Shown: piece by piece, positions 8,942 through 17,151 of the stretch
How the letters are laid out: each line of letters begins with the position of its first letter
Position numbering within the stretch: position 1 is the stretch's first letter
The notes under the pieces: generated by a model
The model's database searches: none
Seen by the model: the letters and a program-made list of their open reading frames with translations, nothing else
Told to the model about the DNA's origin: nothing
Assembly (NCBI RefSeq): GCF_002165305.2
Contig: NZ_CP032286.1
Location: 2,976,001 to 3,040,000 of the forward strand
Reading direction: 5' to 3'
DNA length: 64,000 nucleotides
DNA from: Acinetobacter sp. WCHA55
Lineage (GTDB): Bacteria > Pseudomonadota > Gammaproteobacteria > Pseudomonadales > Moraxellaceae
Program-made: the position numbers and the translations under genes

Positions 8942-8968
8942 AAAACGCAGCGGATGGCTGCGTTTTCA
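8942..8968. terminator. Bidirectional terminator between lipoprotein gene and leuB
   Basis: AAAACGCAGC pairs with GCTGCGTTTT around a GGATG loop. A-run and T-run on the two sides fit termination in both directions between the convergent genes. Confidence 0.8.
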
Positions 8969-8980
8969 AATTATTTTGGC

Positions 8981-10060
8981 TTAGTTCAGTGCAGCCACAA
9001 CTGCCTGCCCCATTTCCGCAGTACCCACTTTGCTCATACCTTCAGACATGATATCAGCGGTACGCAAACCTTGATCTAGGACATTGCCTACTGCATCTTC
9101 AATCGCTTGAGCAGCAGCTTCTTCACGGAAGGTATAACGCAACATCATCGCCACCGAAAGAATAGTGGCTAATGGATTGGCAATATTCTGCCCTGCGATA
9201 TCAGGTGCCGAACCATGACATGGCTCATACATTCCTTTCGCATTTTCATCTAAGGATGCTGATGGCAACATCCCAATTGAGCCTGTCAACATTGCGGCTT
9301 CATCAGACAAGATGTCACCAAATAAGTTACCTGTCACAATCACGTCAAACTGTTTAGGTGCACGTACCAATTGCATTGCAGCATTGTCGACATACATATG
9401 CGACAAGTTAATATTTGGATAGTCAGCTTCTTTCATGGCTGTTACGGTTTGCTTCCAAAGCTCAGTCACTTCAAGGACATTGGCTTTATCAACAGAACAG
9501 ACTTTGCCACCACGTAAACCCGCCATTTCAAAAGCCACTTTCGCAATACGCTTAATTTCAGACTCAGCATAAACGTCGGTGTTAAAACCTTGTTTTTCAC
9601 CATTCTCAAGTTCACGAATCCCCCGCGGCTGACCGAAGTAAATCCCGCCCGTTAATTCACGAACGATGAGAATATCAAGACCCGCTACAATTTCAGGCTT
9701 TAAGCTTGATGCGTCTGCCAATTGCGGATACAAAATCGCTGGACGTAAGTTCGCGAACAAATTGAGTTCACTACGGATTTTTAACAAACCACGCTCTGGA
9801 CGAATCGAACGCTCAATGTTGTCCCACTTAGGACCACCCACCGCACCGAGTAAAATCGCATCTGCATTTTTGGCTTGTGCTGCGGTTACATCTGGATAAG
9901 GCGAACCGTGTGCATCAATGGCAGCCCCACCGAGTAGACCCTGTTCCCACGTTAAACCTAAATTGAATTGATCATTGACTCGTGTAAGTACCTGCTCTGC
10001 AGCTTTTACAATTTCAGGACCAATGCCGTCACCAGCCAAAATCAAAATATGTTTAGACAT
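8981..10060 (-). CDS. leuB: 3-isopropylmalate dehydrogenase
   Basis: LeuB oxidatively decarboxylates 3-isopropylmalate in leucine synthesis, using NAD. From the ATG at 10060 it has 359 residues, the usual size; an upstream in-frame extension of 11 codons is not conserved-looking. Motifs seen: [12 protein letters not shown] at the N-terminus, [21 protein letters not shown] (substrate arginines), [10 protein letters not shown], and the NAD/metal part [15 protein letters not shown] with [15 protein letters not shown] near the C-terminus. It lies downstream of leuC, leuD and a lipoprotein gene on the same strand. Confidence 0.97.
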   Translation of the reverse strand: MSKHILILAGDGIGPEIVKAAEQVLTRVNDQFNLGLTWEQGLLGGAAIDAHGSPYPDVTAAQAKNADAILLGAVGGPKWDNIERSIRPERGLLKIRSELNLFANLRPAILYPQLADASSLKPEIVAGLDILIVRELTGGIYFGQPRGIRELENGEKQGFNTDVYAESEIKRIAKVAFEMAGLRGGKVCSVDKANVLEVTELWKQTVTAMKEADYPNINLSHMYVDNAAMQLVRAPKQFDVIVTGNLFGDILSDEAAMLTGSIGMLPSASLDENAKGMYEPCHGSAPDIAGQNIANPLATILSVAMMLRYTFREEAAAQAIEDAVGNVLDQGLRTADIMSEGMSKVGTAEMGQAVVAALN

Positions 10061-10097
10061 GAAATATTCCATTATTGGTGAGTTCTGACTCACACGA

Positions 10098-10658
10098 TTA
10101 AAGTTTTTGTTCTACAAACTCGCCCAAGCCATTTAAGACATTGTAAGGTTTGCAAAAACGACGAATTGTTCTTTGGCTTTGCTTTAAATCGACACACAAA
10201 GGATCAGGTGCAGACATATTCAACAAGCTTCCCTGATGTCGACTGCGCGCACGGAACATTCTAAAGGTGTAGCGTTCCGCAGGCTTAAAACGATGAATCA
10301 CATGCAACGTTTCAGCGCGATCGACAGAAACAGGATAGAAGCGAATCACCAATTCATGTTGCCCCGCTGGCACAGACAGAAACAAGGCATTCGCTTCATT
10401 CAAATCATCTCGTTTTAGACGCACGACCTTCTCTCGAATGGCCTCACGGCTGACACGATGATTGTCTGCATTCACAATTTTGATCTGATTCCATCGTTCA
10501 AACTCGCAGTTCACTGTACCAGCACAGTAAAGCTGCGCATTATTTTTACTCGCTGGGGTATCCTGAATACGCTTTATGCTTGCCGTATTCATACTTTGGC
10601 AGGCAGTTAATGTTCCCACCAATGCCAGTAGAGCGATACGACTGTAACTCGTCACCAT
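10098..10658 (-). CDS. Predicted lipoprotein within the leu cluster
   Basis: This 186-residue protein has a signal peptide and lipobox ([10 protein letters not shown]) and should be membrane-anchored. The mature part contains [12 protein letters not shown] (two close cysteines), a central beta-rich segment with [20 protein letters not shown], and a basic C-terminal stretch. The middle resembles small periplasmic beta-sandwich domains, but I cannot name the family. It lies between leuD (99 nt upstream) and leuB (37 nt downstream) on the same strand, so it is probably on the leu transcript, although nothing links it to leucine synthesis. Confidence 0.7.
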   Translation of the reverse strand: MVTSYSRIALLALVGTLTACQSMNTASIKRIQDTPASKNNAQLYCAGTVNCEFERWNQIKIVNADNHRVSREAIREKVVRLKRDDLNEANALFLSVPAGQHELVIRFYPVSVDRAETLHVIHRFKPAERYTFRMFRARSRHQGSLLNMSAPDPLCVDLKQSQRTIRRFCKPYNVLNGLGEFVEQKL

Positions 10659-10757
10659 TGTTCAAGCCCAACCTTTACCAGTAGCAAAACGTTTAAAATT
10701 CTTTTGCTCGATATTAACAAGAGATGGCCCCAAGCACTAGATGAATCGAATTTTCAA

Positions 10758-11408
10758 TTAAGCATGAATTTCAGCAAACACCCACGGACGTGATGCTTTG
10801 GTCTTTTCTTCATAAGCACGAATTTCATCGGCTGCTTGTAAGGTTAAACCAATATCATCCAAACCATTTAACAAACAGTGCTTACGAAACGGATCAACTT
10901 CAAATGTGAAGGCTTCACCCGATGGTGTACGCACTTCTTGCGCATCCAAATCAATCGTCAGTTGGTAACCTTCTGTCGCTGCACATTCTTTGAAAAGTTG
11001 ATCAACAATCTCTTCAGATAAAATCACAGGCAACATGCCATTTTTAAAACTGTTATTAAAGAAAATGTCTGCATAGCTAGGTGCAATCACAGTACGGAAA
11101 CCATATTCTTCCAATGCCCACGGCGCATGTTCACGGCTTGAACCACAACCAAAGTTCGCACGAGAAATTAAGATGCTTGCACCTTGGTAACGTGGCTGAT
11201 TCAATGCAAAATCAGGGTTTTTAGGACGCTTAGAATTGTCTTGTCCCAAAAAACCTTCATCTAAATAACGCAACTCATCAAATAAGTTTTCACCAAAACC
11301 CGTGCGCTTAATGGATTTCAAAAACTGTTTTGGAATGATCAAGTCTGTATCTACATTGGCACGGTCTAAAGGTGCAACGATACCCTGTTCAACGGTATAT
11401 TTTTTCAT
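10758..11408 (-). CDS. leuD: 3-isopropylmalate dehydratase small subunit
   Basis: LeuD pairs with LeuC to isomerise 2- to 3-isopropylmalate. The 216-residue length is normal. Motifs: [17 protein letters not shown] near the start, [14 protein letters not shown] (substrate-binding loop) and [18 protein letters not shown]. It is 73 nt downstream of leuC, with a GC-rich palindrome in the gap. Confidence 0.97.
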   Translation of the reverse strand: MKKYTVEQGIVAPLDRANVDTDLIIPKQFLKSIKRTGFGENLFDELRYLDEGFLGQDNSKRPKNPDFALNQPRYQGASILISRANFGCGSSREHAPWALEEYGFRTVIAPSYADIFFNNSFKNGMLPVILSEEIVDQLFKECAATEGYQLTIDLDAQEVRTPSGEAFTFEVDPFRKHCLLNGLDDIGLTLQAADEIRAYEEKTKASRPWVFAEIHA

Positions 11409-11437
11409 GTTTTTCCCTAAAGAATTTCATTACTTTA

Positions 11438-11482
11438 AATCTCCCCTTCCCCCCTTTTACAAAAGGGGGCTGAGGGGGATTT
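11438..11482. repeat. CCCCCTTTT/AAAAGGGGG palindromic intergenic repeat
   Basis: A near-perfect inverted repeat centres on AC at 11459-11460: CCCCCTTTT pairs with AAAAGGGGG, with outer arms TCCCC and GGGGGA. It lies in the leuC-leuD gap and touches the leuC stop codon. It resembles small palindromes dispersed in many bacterial genomes, and a weaker relative is at 6353-6400. A stable hairpin here could set the leuC:leuD mRNA ratio; that is inference. Confidence 0.7.
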
Positions 11483-12915
11483 TAGAAACGGCGCACATCG
11501 ACAAAGTGACCCGCAATCGCTGCTGCTGCTGCCATTGCTGGACTCACCAAATGCGTACGACCACCATTGCCCTGACGACCTTCGAAGTTACGGTTGGAGG
11601 TCGATGCGCAGTGCTCACCAGGTTGTAATTTGTCTGCATTCATTGCTAAACACATTGAACAACCTGGCTCACGCCATTCAAAACCTGCTTCAATCAAAAC
11701 TTTATCTAAGCCTTCCGCTTCAGCTTGAGCTTTCACTAAACCAGAACCTGGAACCACCATCGCCTGTTTAATGGTACTTGCCACTTTTTTGCCTTTGGCC
11801 ACTTCCGCTGCTGCACGAATATCTTCAATGCGAGAGTTGGTACATGAACCAATAAAGACTCGGTCTAACTGAATATCTGCCAACGCCTGACCTGCGGTTA
11901 AACCCATATAGTTATAAGCACGCGTCCAATCATTGCGTTGCACTTCATCTTTGGCTTGTTCTAAAGTTGGTACAGCTTGAGTCACTGGAATCACCATTTC
12001 AGGCGATGTGCCCCAAGACACTTGTGGCTCAATCTCTTCACCTTGCAATACAACCACTGTGTCAAAATGCGCATCTGCATCCGAATGTAAGGTATTCCAA
12101 TACGCAACCGCTGCATCCCACTGTGCGCCTTGTGGTGCATATGGACGGTCTTTAACATAGGCGATAGTTTTGTCATCAACAGCCACCATACCCACACGTG
12201 CACCGCCTTCAATCGCCATATTACACACCGTCATACGACCTTCGATCGACATATCACGGAAAACTTGACCACCAAACTCGATGGCGTGACCTGTCCCGCC
12301 TGCAGTACCAATTTTACCAATGATGGCTAAAACTACGTCTTTCGGTGTTACGCCCTGACCCAATTGACCATCAACACGTACCAACATGTTTTTCATCTTC
12401 TTTTGAACCAAGCATTGGGTCGCCAATACATGCTCCACTTCAGATGTACCAATTCCGTGCGCCAAACAGCCAAATGCGCCATGTGTTGCTGTATGAGAGT
12501 CTCCACAGACCACCGTCATACCCGGTAAAGTCAAACCTTGTTCAGGCCCGACCACGTGTGCAATGCCTTGACGGACATCATTAATGTCAAACTGTACCAC
12601 ATTAAAGGTTTTACAATTGTCATCTAAGGTTTGAACTTGAATACGTGACGTATCATCTTCAATACCTGCAATTCCCTCTGAACGCTCTTTGGTCGATGTT
12701 GGAACGTTATGATCGGGGGTTGCCACGTTCGCACTTAAACGCCATGGTTTACGACCCGCAAGTTGTAAACCTTCAAAGGCTTGCGGAGAAGTTACTTCAT
12801 GTAATAAATGACGGTCAATATAGAGTAAAGCCGAGCCATCGTCGCGTTGTTTTACTAAGTGATCATCCCACAATTTGTCATACAATGTTTTTGCTTGTTG
12901 GTTTTCGCCTGCCAT
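11482..12915 (-). CDS. leuC: 3-isopropylmalate dehydratase large subunit
   Basis: LeuC is the aconitase-type [4Fe-4S] subunit. The start at 12915 gives 477 residues and has GTGGAG 9 nt upstream; a longer in-frame start 12 codons earlier is less likely. Motifs: [36 protein letters not shown] (first cluster cysteine region), [17 protein letters not shown], and [11 protein letters not shown] with the remaining cluster cysteines. It is first in the leuC-leuD-lipoprotein-leuB series. Confidence 0.97.
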   Translation of the reverse strand: MAGENQQAKTLYDKLWDDHLVKQRDDGSALLYIDRHLLHEVTSPQAFEGLQLAGRKPWRLSANVATPDHNVPTSTKERSEGIAGIEDDTSRIQVQTLDDNCKTFNVVQFDINDVRQGIAHVVGPEQGLTLPGMTVVCGDSHTATHGAFGCLAHGIGTSEVEHVLATQCLVQKKMKNMLVRVDGQLGQGVTPKDVVLAIIGKIGTAGGTGHAIEFGGQVFRDMSIEGRMTVCNMAIEGGARVGMVAVDDKTIAYVKDRPYAPQGAQWDAAVAYWNTLHSDADAHFDTVVVLQGEEIEPQVSWGTSPEMVIPVTQAVPTLEQAKDEVQRNDWTRAYNYMGLTAGQALADIQLDRVFIGSCTNSRIEDIRAAAEVAKGKKVASTIKQAMVVPGSGLVKAQAEAEGLDKVLIEAGFEWREPGCSMCLAMNADKLQPGEHCASTSNRNFEGRQGNGGRTHLVSPAMAAAAAIAGHFVDVRRF

Positions 12916-12959
12916 GTCGATTGACTCCACTGGACTGGGTAATTCTTTCATTAGAATCG

Positions 12960-12988
12960 ATTATAACGACGATTTCACATAAATCTAA
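12960..12988 (-). promoter_or_regulatory. Possible promoter of leuC
   Basis: Reading leftwards, a perfect TATAAT (12960-12965) lies 17 bp from a poor -35 (TTAGAT, 12983-12988). The start would be about 38 nt before the leuC ATG, too short a leader for a leucine attenuator. A poor -35 suggests an activator. Confidence 0.4.
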
Positions 12989-13400
12989 TTTATCATTTTT
13001 ATTAATTTAAAAACTTTTTGGAATTATTTTAAATTTATACCTCTTCGTTTCAATCCCTTAGATTACAAGCCCTCACCGCTGGTTTTAATTCAAGCCCTAT
13101 ACGCCTATTTATCAACCTGTTGTAGGCCTCGCAGTATATTTCCTTGCTCAGCGATGCAAGGTTTATCTCCCCTATTTAGGCCAATACTTTTAAGGCTAGC
13201 TTCGTTGATGTGAATAGAAAGACAGCGACCTATGCATAGACTAAACAGTGAAATCTACAGAAGCTTGTTTTCTCAAGTAATCGACTACGTCACCTTGCAT
13301 TCAAAAACCCAATCACGAGCAATTAAAATTTCATTTTGACTTTATTAATGATAATAATTACTATTTACAAATGAAAAGCATTATTGAGAGGGTATTTATC
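12989..13400. other. Long intergenic region between leuC and the DUF2061 gene
   Basis: No coding sequence is visible. The stretch holds a small hairpin (CCTTGC/GCAAGG, about 13142-13161) nested inside GGCCT (about 13125) and AGGCC (about 13176) arms. Close to the right-hand gene is an A/T-rich partly palindromic stretch (TGATAATAATTACTATT, about 13348-13364) resembling a degenerate Fur box. The rest looks featureless. Confidence 0.5.
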
Positions 13401-13637
13401 ATGGCGAACATTCAGAAATTTGTCGCGAACAATCAGCGCATATTTAAAAAAACCCTAAGCTATTACATCATGCACATTACTGTGGCCATGATTGTGGCTT
13501 ACTTTGTTACAGGTAACTTATGGATGGCGATCACCCTTAGCTTATTAGAACCAACCGTGCAAGCCTTCGCCTTCTTTTTCCATGAACGTATTTGGGAGAA
13601 AAAGAGCCGTACATCCGAAGAAAATATTCCTGCTTAA
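13401..13637 (+). CDS. DUF2061 small membrane protein
   Basis: The 78-residue protein has two predicted transmembrane helices (about residues 21-38 and 42-62) and the conserved ending FFFHERIWEKK, which match the DUF2061 family of unknown function. The ATG at 13401 is chosen because GAGAGGG lies upstream at normal spacing; an in-frame ATG at 13371 has no site. It is transcribed alone and is followed by a terminator. Confidence 0.8.
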   Translation: MANIQKFVANNQRIFKKTLSYYIMHITVAMIVAYFVTGNLWMAITLSLLEPTVQAFAFFFHERIWEKKSRTSEENIPA

Positions 13638-13670
13638 ACCTTTATATCAAGCACCCTCTCAACTCCCCCA

Positions 13671-13697
13671 AAAGATCACATCAAGTGATCTTTTTTT
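13671..13697 (+). terminator. Terminator after the DUF2061 gene
   Basis: AAAGATCAC pairs with GTGATCTTT around ATCAA, followed by a T-run. Confidence 0.8.
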
Positions 13698-13798
13698 ATT
13701 TCAGTCCAGATCCAATAAGCTCCCCTTCATTTTAAAGATCGCAATTCATATAAAATTATTTTATAATTAAATTATACTTTCATAACTAGATTATCCTT

Positions 13799-14656
13799 AT
13801 GAATCTTGCAGCCTTCGAAGCTTTTGTAAAAGTCATGGAAACCGGCTCTATTTCTTTAGCCGCAGATCAACTCTTCATTACGCAACCTGCTGTAACCAAA
13901 CGTATTCATAGTTTAGAAGAATATTTTGGTGTGAAACTGTTTGAGTCTGCTGGTCGTGGTGTACAAGCCACACATGCCGCGCATTCACTGCTGCCTAAAG
14001 TCAAAAACTGGCTTAATGAACTGGGTGACATTCACCATACCTTGAGTCATGAACAAGGCATAGTCCAAGGCAAACTCAAAATTGGCACCAGTCACCACAT
14101 TGGTTTGCATCACTTACCGAGCCATTTGCGTAGCTATGTGCAAAGCTTTCCAAATGTCACTTTAGATGTGCACTTTGTCGATTCTGAGCAAGCACATGAA
14201 AAAGTACTGGCGGGTGATTTGGAGCTGGCATTTTTAACCCTACCACCCAAACTCGATGAACGTTTGCAGTACGTGACCATTTGGGAAGATCCTTTAGTTT
14301 TTGTAGCAGCACCGTTTCATCCGCTGGCACAAATGCAAAACCTACAACTCGAAGACCTGATTCAATACCCAAGTTTATTACCTGCATCGCAAACCTATAC
14401 CAGTCAAATCACACTGGCAGAGTTTGAGAAACAAAACCTCAAACCAAAAATCACCATGAGCAATAATCCCCTCGAATCAATTCGTATGCTAGCATCGATT
14501 GGACTGGGCTGGTCAGTACTTCCAAAAACGATGATTAACCAAGACCTACAGCAATTGAATGTGAAGTTCGAAATGAACCGTCAACTCGGTATGGTTTGGC
14601 ATCCAGGCAGAACCCAATCTCGTGCGGTACAAGAGCTGATTGCAATGATGAATTAA
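13799..14656 (+). CDS. LysR-family transcriptional regulator
   Basis: The 285-residue protein has the LysR winged helix at residues 1-60 (AADQLFITQPAVTKRIHSLEEYFGVKLFE) and a LysR substrate-binding domain at about 90-283. No metabolic gene is divergent from it; the DUF2061 gene is upstream in the same direction. It may act on distant genes. The upstream region is very A/T-rich and no clear ribosome binding site is seen, but the helix-turn-helix position fixes the start closely. Confidence 0.9.
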   Translation: MNLAAFEAFVKVMETGSISLAADQLFITQPAVTKRIHSLEEYFGVKLFESAGRGVQATHAAHSLLPKVKNWLNELGDIHHTLSHEQGIVQGKLKIGTSHHIGLHHLPSHLRSYVQSFPNVTLDVHFVDSEQAHEKVLAGDLELAFLTLPPKLDERLQYVTIWEDPLVFVAAPFHPLAQMQNLQLEDLIQYPSLLPASQTYTSQITLAEFEKQNLKPKITMSNNPLESIRMLASIGLGWSVLPKTMINQDLQQLNVKFEMNRQLGMVWHPGRTQSRAVQELIAMMN

Positions 14657-14670
14657 GCTTTACAAGCCTT

Positions 14671-14698
14671 AAAAAACCATCCACAAGGATGGTTTTTT
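14671..14698. terminator. Bidirectional terminator
   Basis: AAAAAACCATCC pairs with GGATGGTTTTTT across ACAA. It sits between the LysR gene and the convergent DUF2628-type gene. Confidence 0.85.
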
Positions 14699-14715
14699 AA
14701 TTTTGCACGAACGAA

Positions 14716-15222
14716 TTAAGAAGCACTAATAGCCAGTGCAATCAGCCCAAGCCAAATCACCAAGAAGATCAAACCTGCTATGCGATTTGTACCACCGCGA
14801 TTTTCTAATTCCGTATTGACGTTGCTATTTCCCAATTGGCGAATTTGAGCAATCTGCTTATCAACATGATGCTTGTACAAGGTATTCCCAAACATTCCAA
14901 AGGCTACGGCCAAACCGATATTTGAACTAGAACTTTCAATCCCTAAAAGTATTTCAACCACCCCTATCGCCACAATCAACCCAATGACCATAAAGCCATA
15001 ACTGTACATTTTTCGAAAAAACAACCAGACCACACCTAAGAAAAAGGTGGCAATATTCAAGCCTGCATATTGTTTCTTGGGTATGATTTTTTCAAATTGA
15101 GCTTGATAATAAGACTCATATTTCGCACCGACAAACAGGGTACGATCTTGTTCTAGTTGATTAACTGAAGCCACAGAGTCTAAATACATAGAGTCAGGAA
15201 AAGCTTGATGATCGAGAGACAT
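14716..15222 (-). CDS. DUF2628-like membrane protein
   Basis: The 168-residue protein has a soluble N-terminus (about 1-50) and hydrophobic segments at about 54-68, 74-95, 100-115 and 148-167. The motif FFLGVVWLFFRKMYSYGF matches the DUF2628 family of inner-membrane proteins of unknown function. The next gene upstream on this strand is the DUF2789 gene, 70 nt away. Confidence 0.68.
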   Translation of the reverse strand: MSLDHQAFPDSMYLDSVASVNQLEQDRTLFVGAKYESYYQAQFEKIIPKKQYAGLNIATFFLGVVWLFFRKMYSYGFMVIGLIVAIGVVEILLGIESSSSNIGLAVAFGMFGNTLYKHHVDKQIAQIRQLGNSNVNTELENRGGTNRIAGLIFLVIWLGLIALAISAS

Positions 15223-15248
15223 AAACTTCTACTTTTATCTTATTTTTA

Positions 15249-15286
15249 TAAAGAGAGGCAAAGCTTCGACACTCAGCCTCTTTAAA
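15249..15286 (-). terminator. Possible terminator after the DUF2789 gene
   Basis: On the minus strand AAAGAGGC pairs with GCCTCTCTTT across a loop of about 16 nt, 7 nt after the stop. The T-run is short. Confidence 0.5.
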
Positions 15287-15292
15287 CTCAGT

Positions 15293-15538
15293 TTATTTTT
15301 GAATCAGTGAATCTTCATGCAGGGATTCGTTCAACTGATCTACAATAATGGCCCACTCACCATCCGATTTAATTTTTTCTGCCAAAAACTGACGTTGCGC
15401 TTCAGTCCAATACTCTGCGTCAACAATCGTGGTTTGTGCGTTGAGCTGATGCGTTACAATGAATAAAGCGATGGCCTCTTCACTCGCATCTAAACCGAGT
15501 TGCTCAAACAAATGGGTCATTCTTGGTCGTACACTCAT
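15293..15538 (-). CDS. DUF2789 family small protein
   Basis: The 81-residue soluble protein begins MSVRPRMTHLFEQLGLDASEEAI and has LAEKIKSDGEWAIIVDQLNESLH at its end, the pattern of DUF2789 proteins of unknown function. The ATG at 15538 is chosen because GGAG lies 6 nt before it; an in-frame GTG four codons earlier overlaps that site. It carries no signal peptide or membrane segment. Confidence 0.78.
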   Translation of the reverse strand: MSVRPRMTHLFEQLGLDASEEAIALFIVTHQLNAQTTIVDAEYWTEAQRQFLAEKIKSDGEWAIIVDQLNESLHEDSLIQK

Positions 15539-15706
15539 GTTATTCTCCACGATACTGTTCTAATTTTTTACATAGTCAAAATAGCTTTAGCCAAGTTCTA
15601 ACATAGCATATTTAGTTAGTTTTCTATGATTTGTCGTCCCATTACCGCAATATTTTATCAATAGGTTTACTTTCAAAAAAATTGACCGACTCAATGTCTT
15701 TGCAAT

Positions 15707-15736
15707 AAAAAAGACTACCCGAAAGTAGCCTTTTCA
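15707..15736 (-). terminator. Terminator after the HAD phosphatase gene
   Basis: On the minus strand AAAAGGCTAC pairs (with one G-U) with GTAGTCTTTT around TTTCGG and ends in T residues. It lies just beyond the stop at 15755. Confidence 0.7.
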
Positions 15737-15754
15737 ATATCAAAAGATAAATAA

Positions 15755-16405
15755 TTAAATGGACCAGTCTTGAATATCCCAACCCTGTTCTTTTGCTAAG
15801 ACTTCCAAGCGATCATCTGGATTGACTGCAATGGCATGGTCAGCATATTCAAGTAAAAAGCGATCATTGATGGAATCTGAATACGCCCAAGACTCGCTGA
15901 CATCACGTCCATCCAACCATAAGTCTAAACGCGCCAATTTGCCTTTTTGATAGCATGGAATGTTGATCACTTTACCCGTGTATTTACCATCGACCACTTC
16001 TGCATTGGTGGCAATAATTTCCGTAATCCCAAATTCACGAAAAATCGGAGCCGTAATAAAATCCGAAGTCGCTGTAATGCCGACCAAGGCATGTCCAGCA
16101 TCGCGGTGCTTTTCAATGGCTGCAAAACCTTCGGGGCGCATTTGCGGGCGAATCACTTTGTGCATGAACAGTTCATGTAGTTCAGTGAGATAAGCATTGT
16201 CATGTTGAGTTAAAAATTCAAACACAAATTCATTATAGGCAATCGGGTCGAGCTGCCCTGCTTTGTAGTCTTCATAAAATTTATCGTTCATGGCGCGATG
16301 GCGAACTGGGTCGACCAAGCCTTCATTCACCAAAAACTCTCCCCAAGAATGATCTGAATCGGTGTTTAACAAGGTGTGATCGAGATCAAATAGCGCCAAT
16401 TTCAT
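15755..16405 (-). CDS. HAD-IB family phosphatase
   Basis: The 216-residue protein has the HAD motif I FDLDHTLL (D7, D9), motif II near VGITATSD (about 110-117), and motif III/IV around YSDSINDRFLLEYADHAIAVNPD. A helical cap lies between motifs I and II. This is the phosphoserine-phosphatase-like HAD-IB group. The same gene lies beside rppH and ptsP in Pseudomonas. Natural substrates could be phosphoserine-like or histidinol phosphate; sequence alone does not decide. It is divergent from rppH. Confidence 0.85.
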   Translation of the reverse strand: MKLALFDLDHTLLNTDSDHSWGEFLVNEGLVDPVRHRAMNDKFYEDYKAGQLDPIAYNEFVFEFLTQHDNAYLTELHELFMHKVIRPQMRPEGFAAIEKHRDAGHALVGITATSDFITAPIFREFGITEIIATNAEVVDGKYTGKVINIPCYQKGKLARLDLWLDGRDVSESWAYSDSINDRFLLEYADHAIAVNPDDRLEVLAKEQGWDIQDWSI

Positions 16406-16587
16406 GAAAATACTCGTAAAAACTGAAATTTAAGAAAAAAATTGTAAATCTATCTCCGCTAGTCGATAGAAATTCGTTAAGATCATAGCAATTTTAACAT
16501 TTTTAAACTTTGCTTTTTTCGAGTTGGATATAGAAATAAAAATCCCCGATCGCAAAGTCATAAATTACACAATATTTAGGTAGCCAA

Positions 16588-17070
16588 ATGATCGATTCGG
16601 AAGGTTTCCGACCCAATGTCGGGATCATTTTGGCAAACGAGTTTGGACAAGTTTTATGGGCAAAACGCATTGGACACAATGCTTGGCAATTTCCACAAGG
16701 AGGTATCCAATATGGAGAAACCCCTGAACAGGCACTTTATCGTGAGCTGAGAGAAGAAGTTGGCTTACTGCCCGAACACGTCCAAATTGTAGCGCAAACT
16801 AAAGGTTGGCTGCGTTATCGTTTGCCGCACCGATACATTCGTACAGATTCTGATCCCGTATGTATTGGACAAAAACAAAAGTGGTTTTTACTCAAACTCA
16901 CTGCTCCCGCTCAGAACATTCGTTTGAATTTGTCTGATCCGCCTGAGTTTGACCAATGGCAGTGGGTCAGTTATTGGTACCCGCTGGGGCAAGTTGTAAA
17001 TTTTAAACGCGATGTATACCGCAAAGCGATGGTGGAGCTGTGCAATCAGCTCCCTCAAAAAAAGCCTTAA
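16588..17070 (+). CDS. rppH: RNA pyrophosphohydrolase (Nudix)
   Basis: RppH removes pyrophosphate from the 5' end of mRNA, opening it to RNase E decay. The 160-residue protein starts with [13 protein letters not shown] and has the Nudix box starting [13 protein letters not shown] (residues 38-50) and ending [10 protein letters not shown] (51-60). WQFPQGG precedes the box as in the family. ptsP follows after 81 nt, an order conserved in gammaproteobacteria. Its partner nuclease gene rne is also in this window. Confidence 0.96.
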   Translation: MIDSEGFRPNVGIILANEFGQVLWAKRIGHNAWQFPQGGIQYGETPEQALYRELREEVGLLPEHVQIVAQTKGWLRYRLPHRYIRTDSDPVCIGQKQKWFLLKLTAPAQNIRLNLSDPPEFDQWQWVSYWYPLGQVVNFKRDVYRKAMVELCNQLPQKKP

Positions 17071-17101
17071 AAAATCTAGACGTCCTACAGATTTTTTAAG
17101 G
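17065..17101 (+). terminator. A/T-rich 13-bp hairpin at the end of rppH
   Basis: CCTTAAAAAATCT pairs perfectly with AGATTTTTTAAGG around an 11-nt loop, overlapping the rppH stop codon. The inner T-run could make it a weak terminator or attenuator between rppH and ptsP. This is a structure seen in sequence; function is inferred. Confidence 0.55.
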
Positions 17102-17151
17102 ATCTCTTGTTATAAATAAGTTGGACGCACATTATTTTTGGAGTAGACGCG

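Noticed and set aside
12916..12988. Leucine-rich leader peptide or attenuator before leuC
   Set aside because: The best predicted promoter leaves only about 38 nt before the ATG, with no leader frame or stem-loop pair.
12130..13010. Plus-strand frames opposite leuC
   Set aside because: They lie antisense to a complete, well-matched leuC and show no conserved motif.
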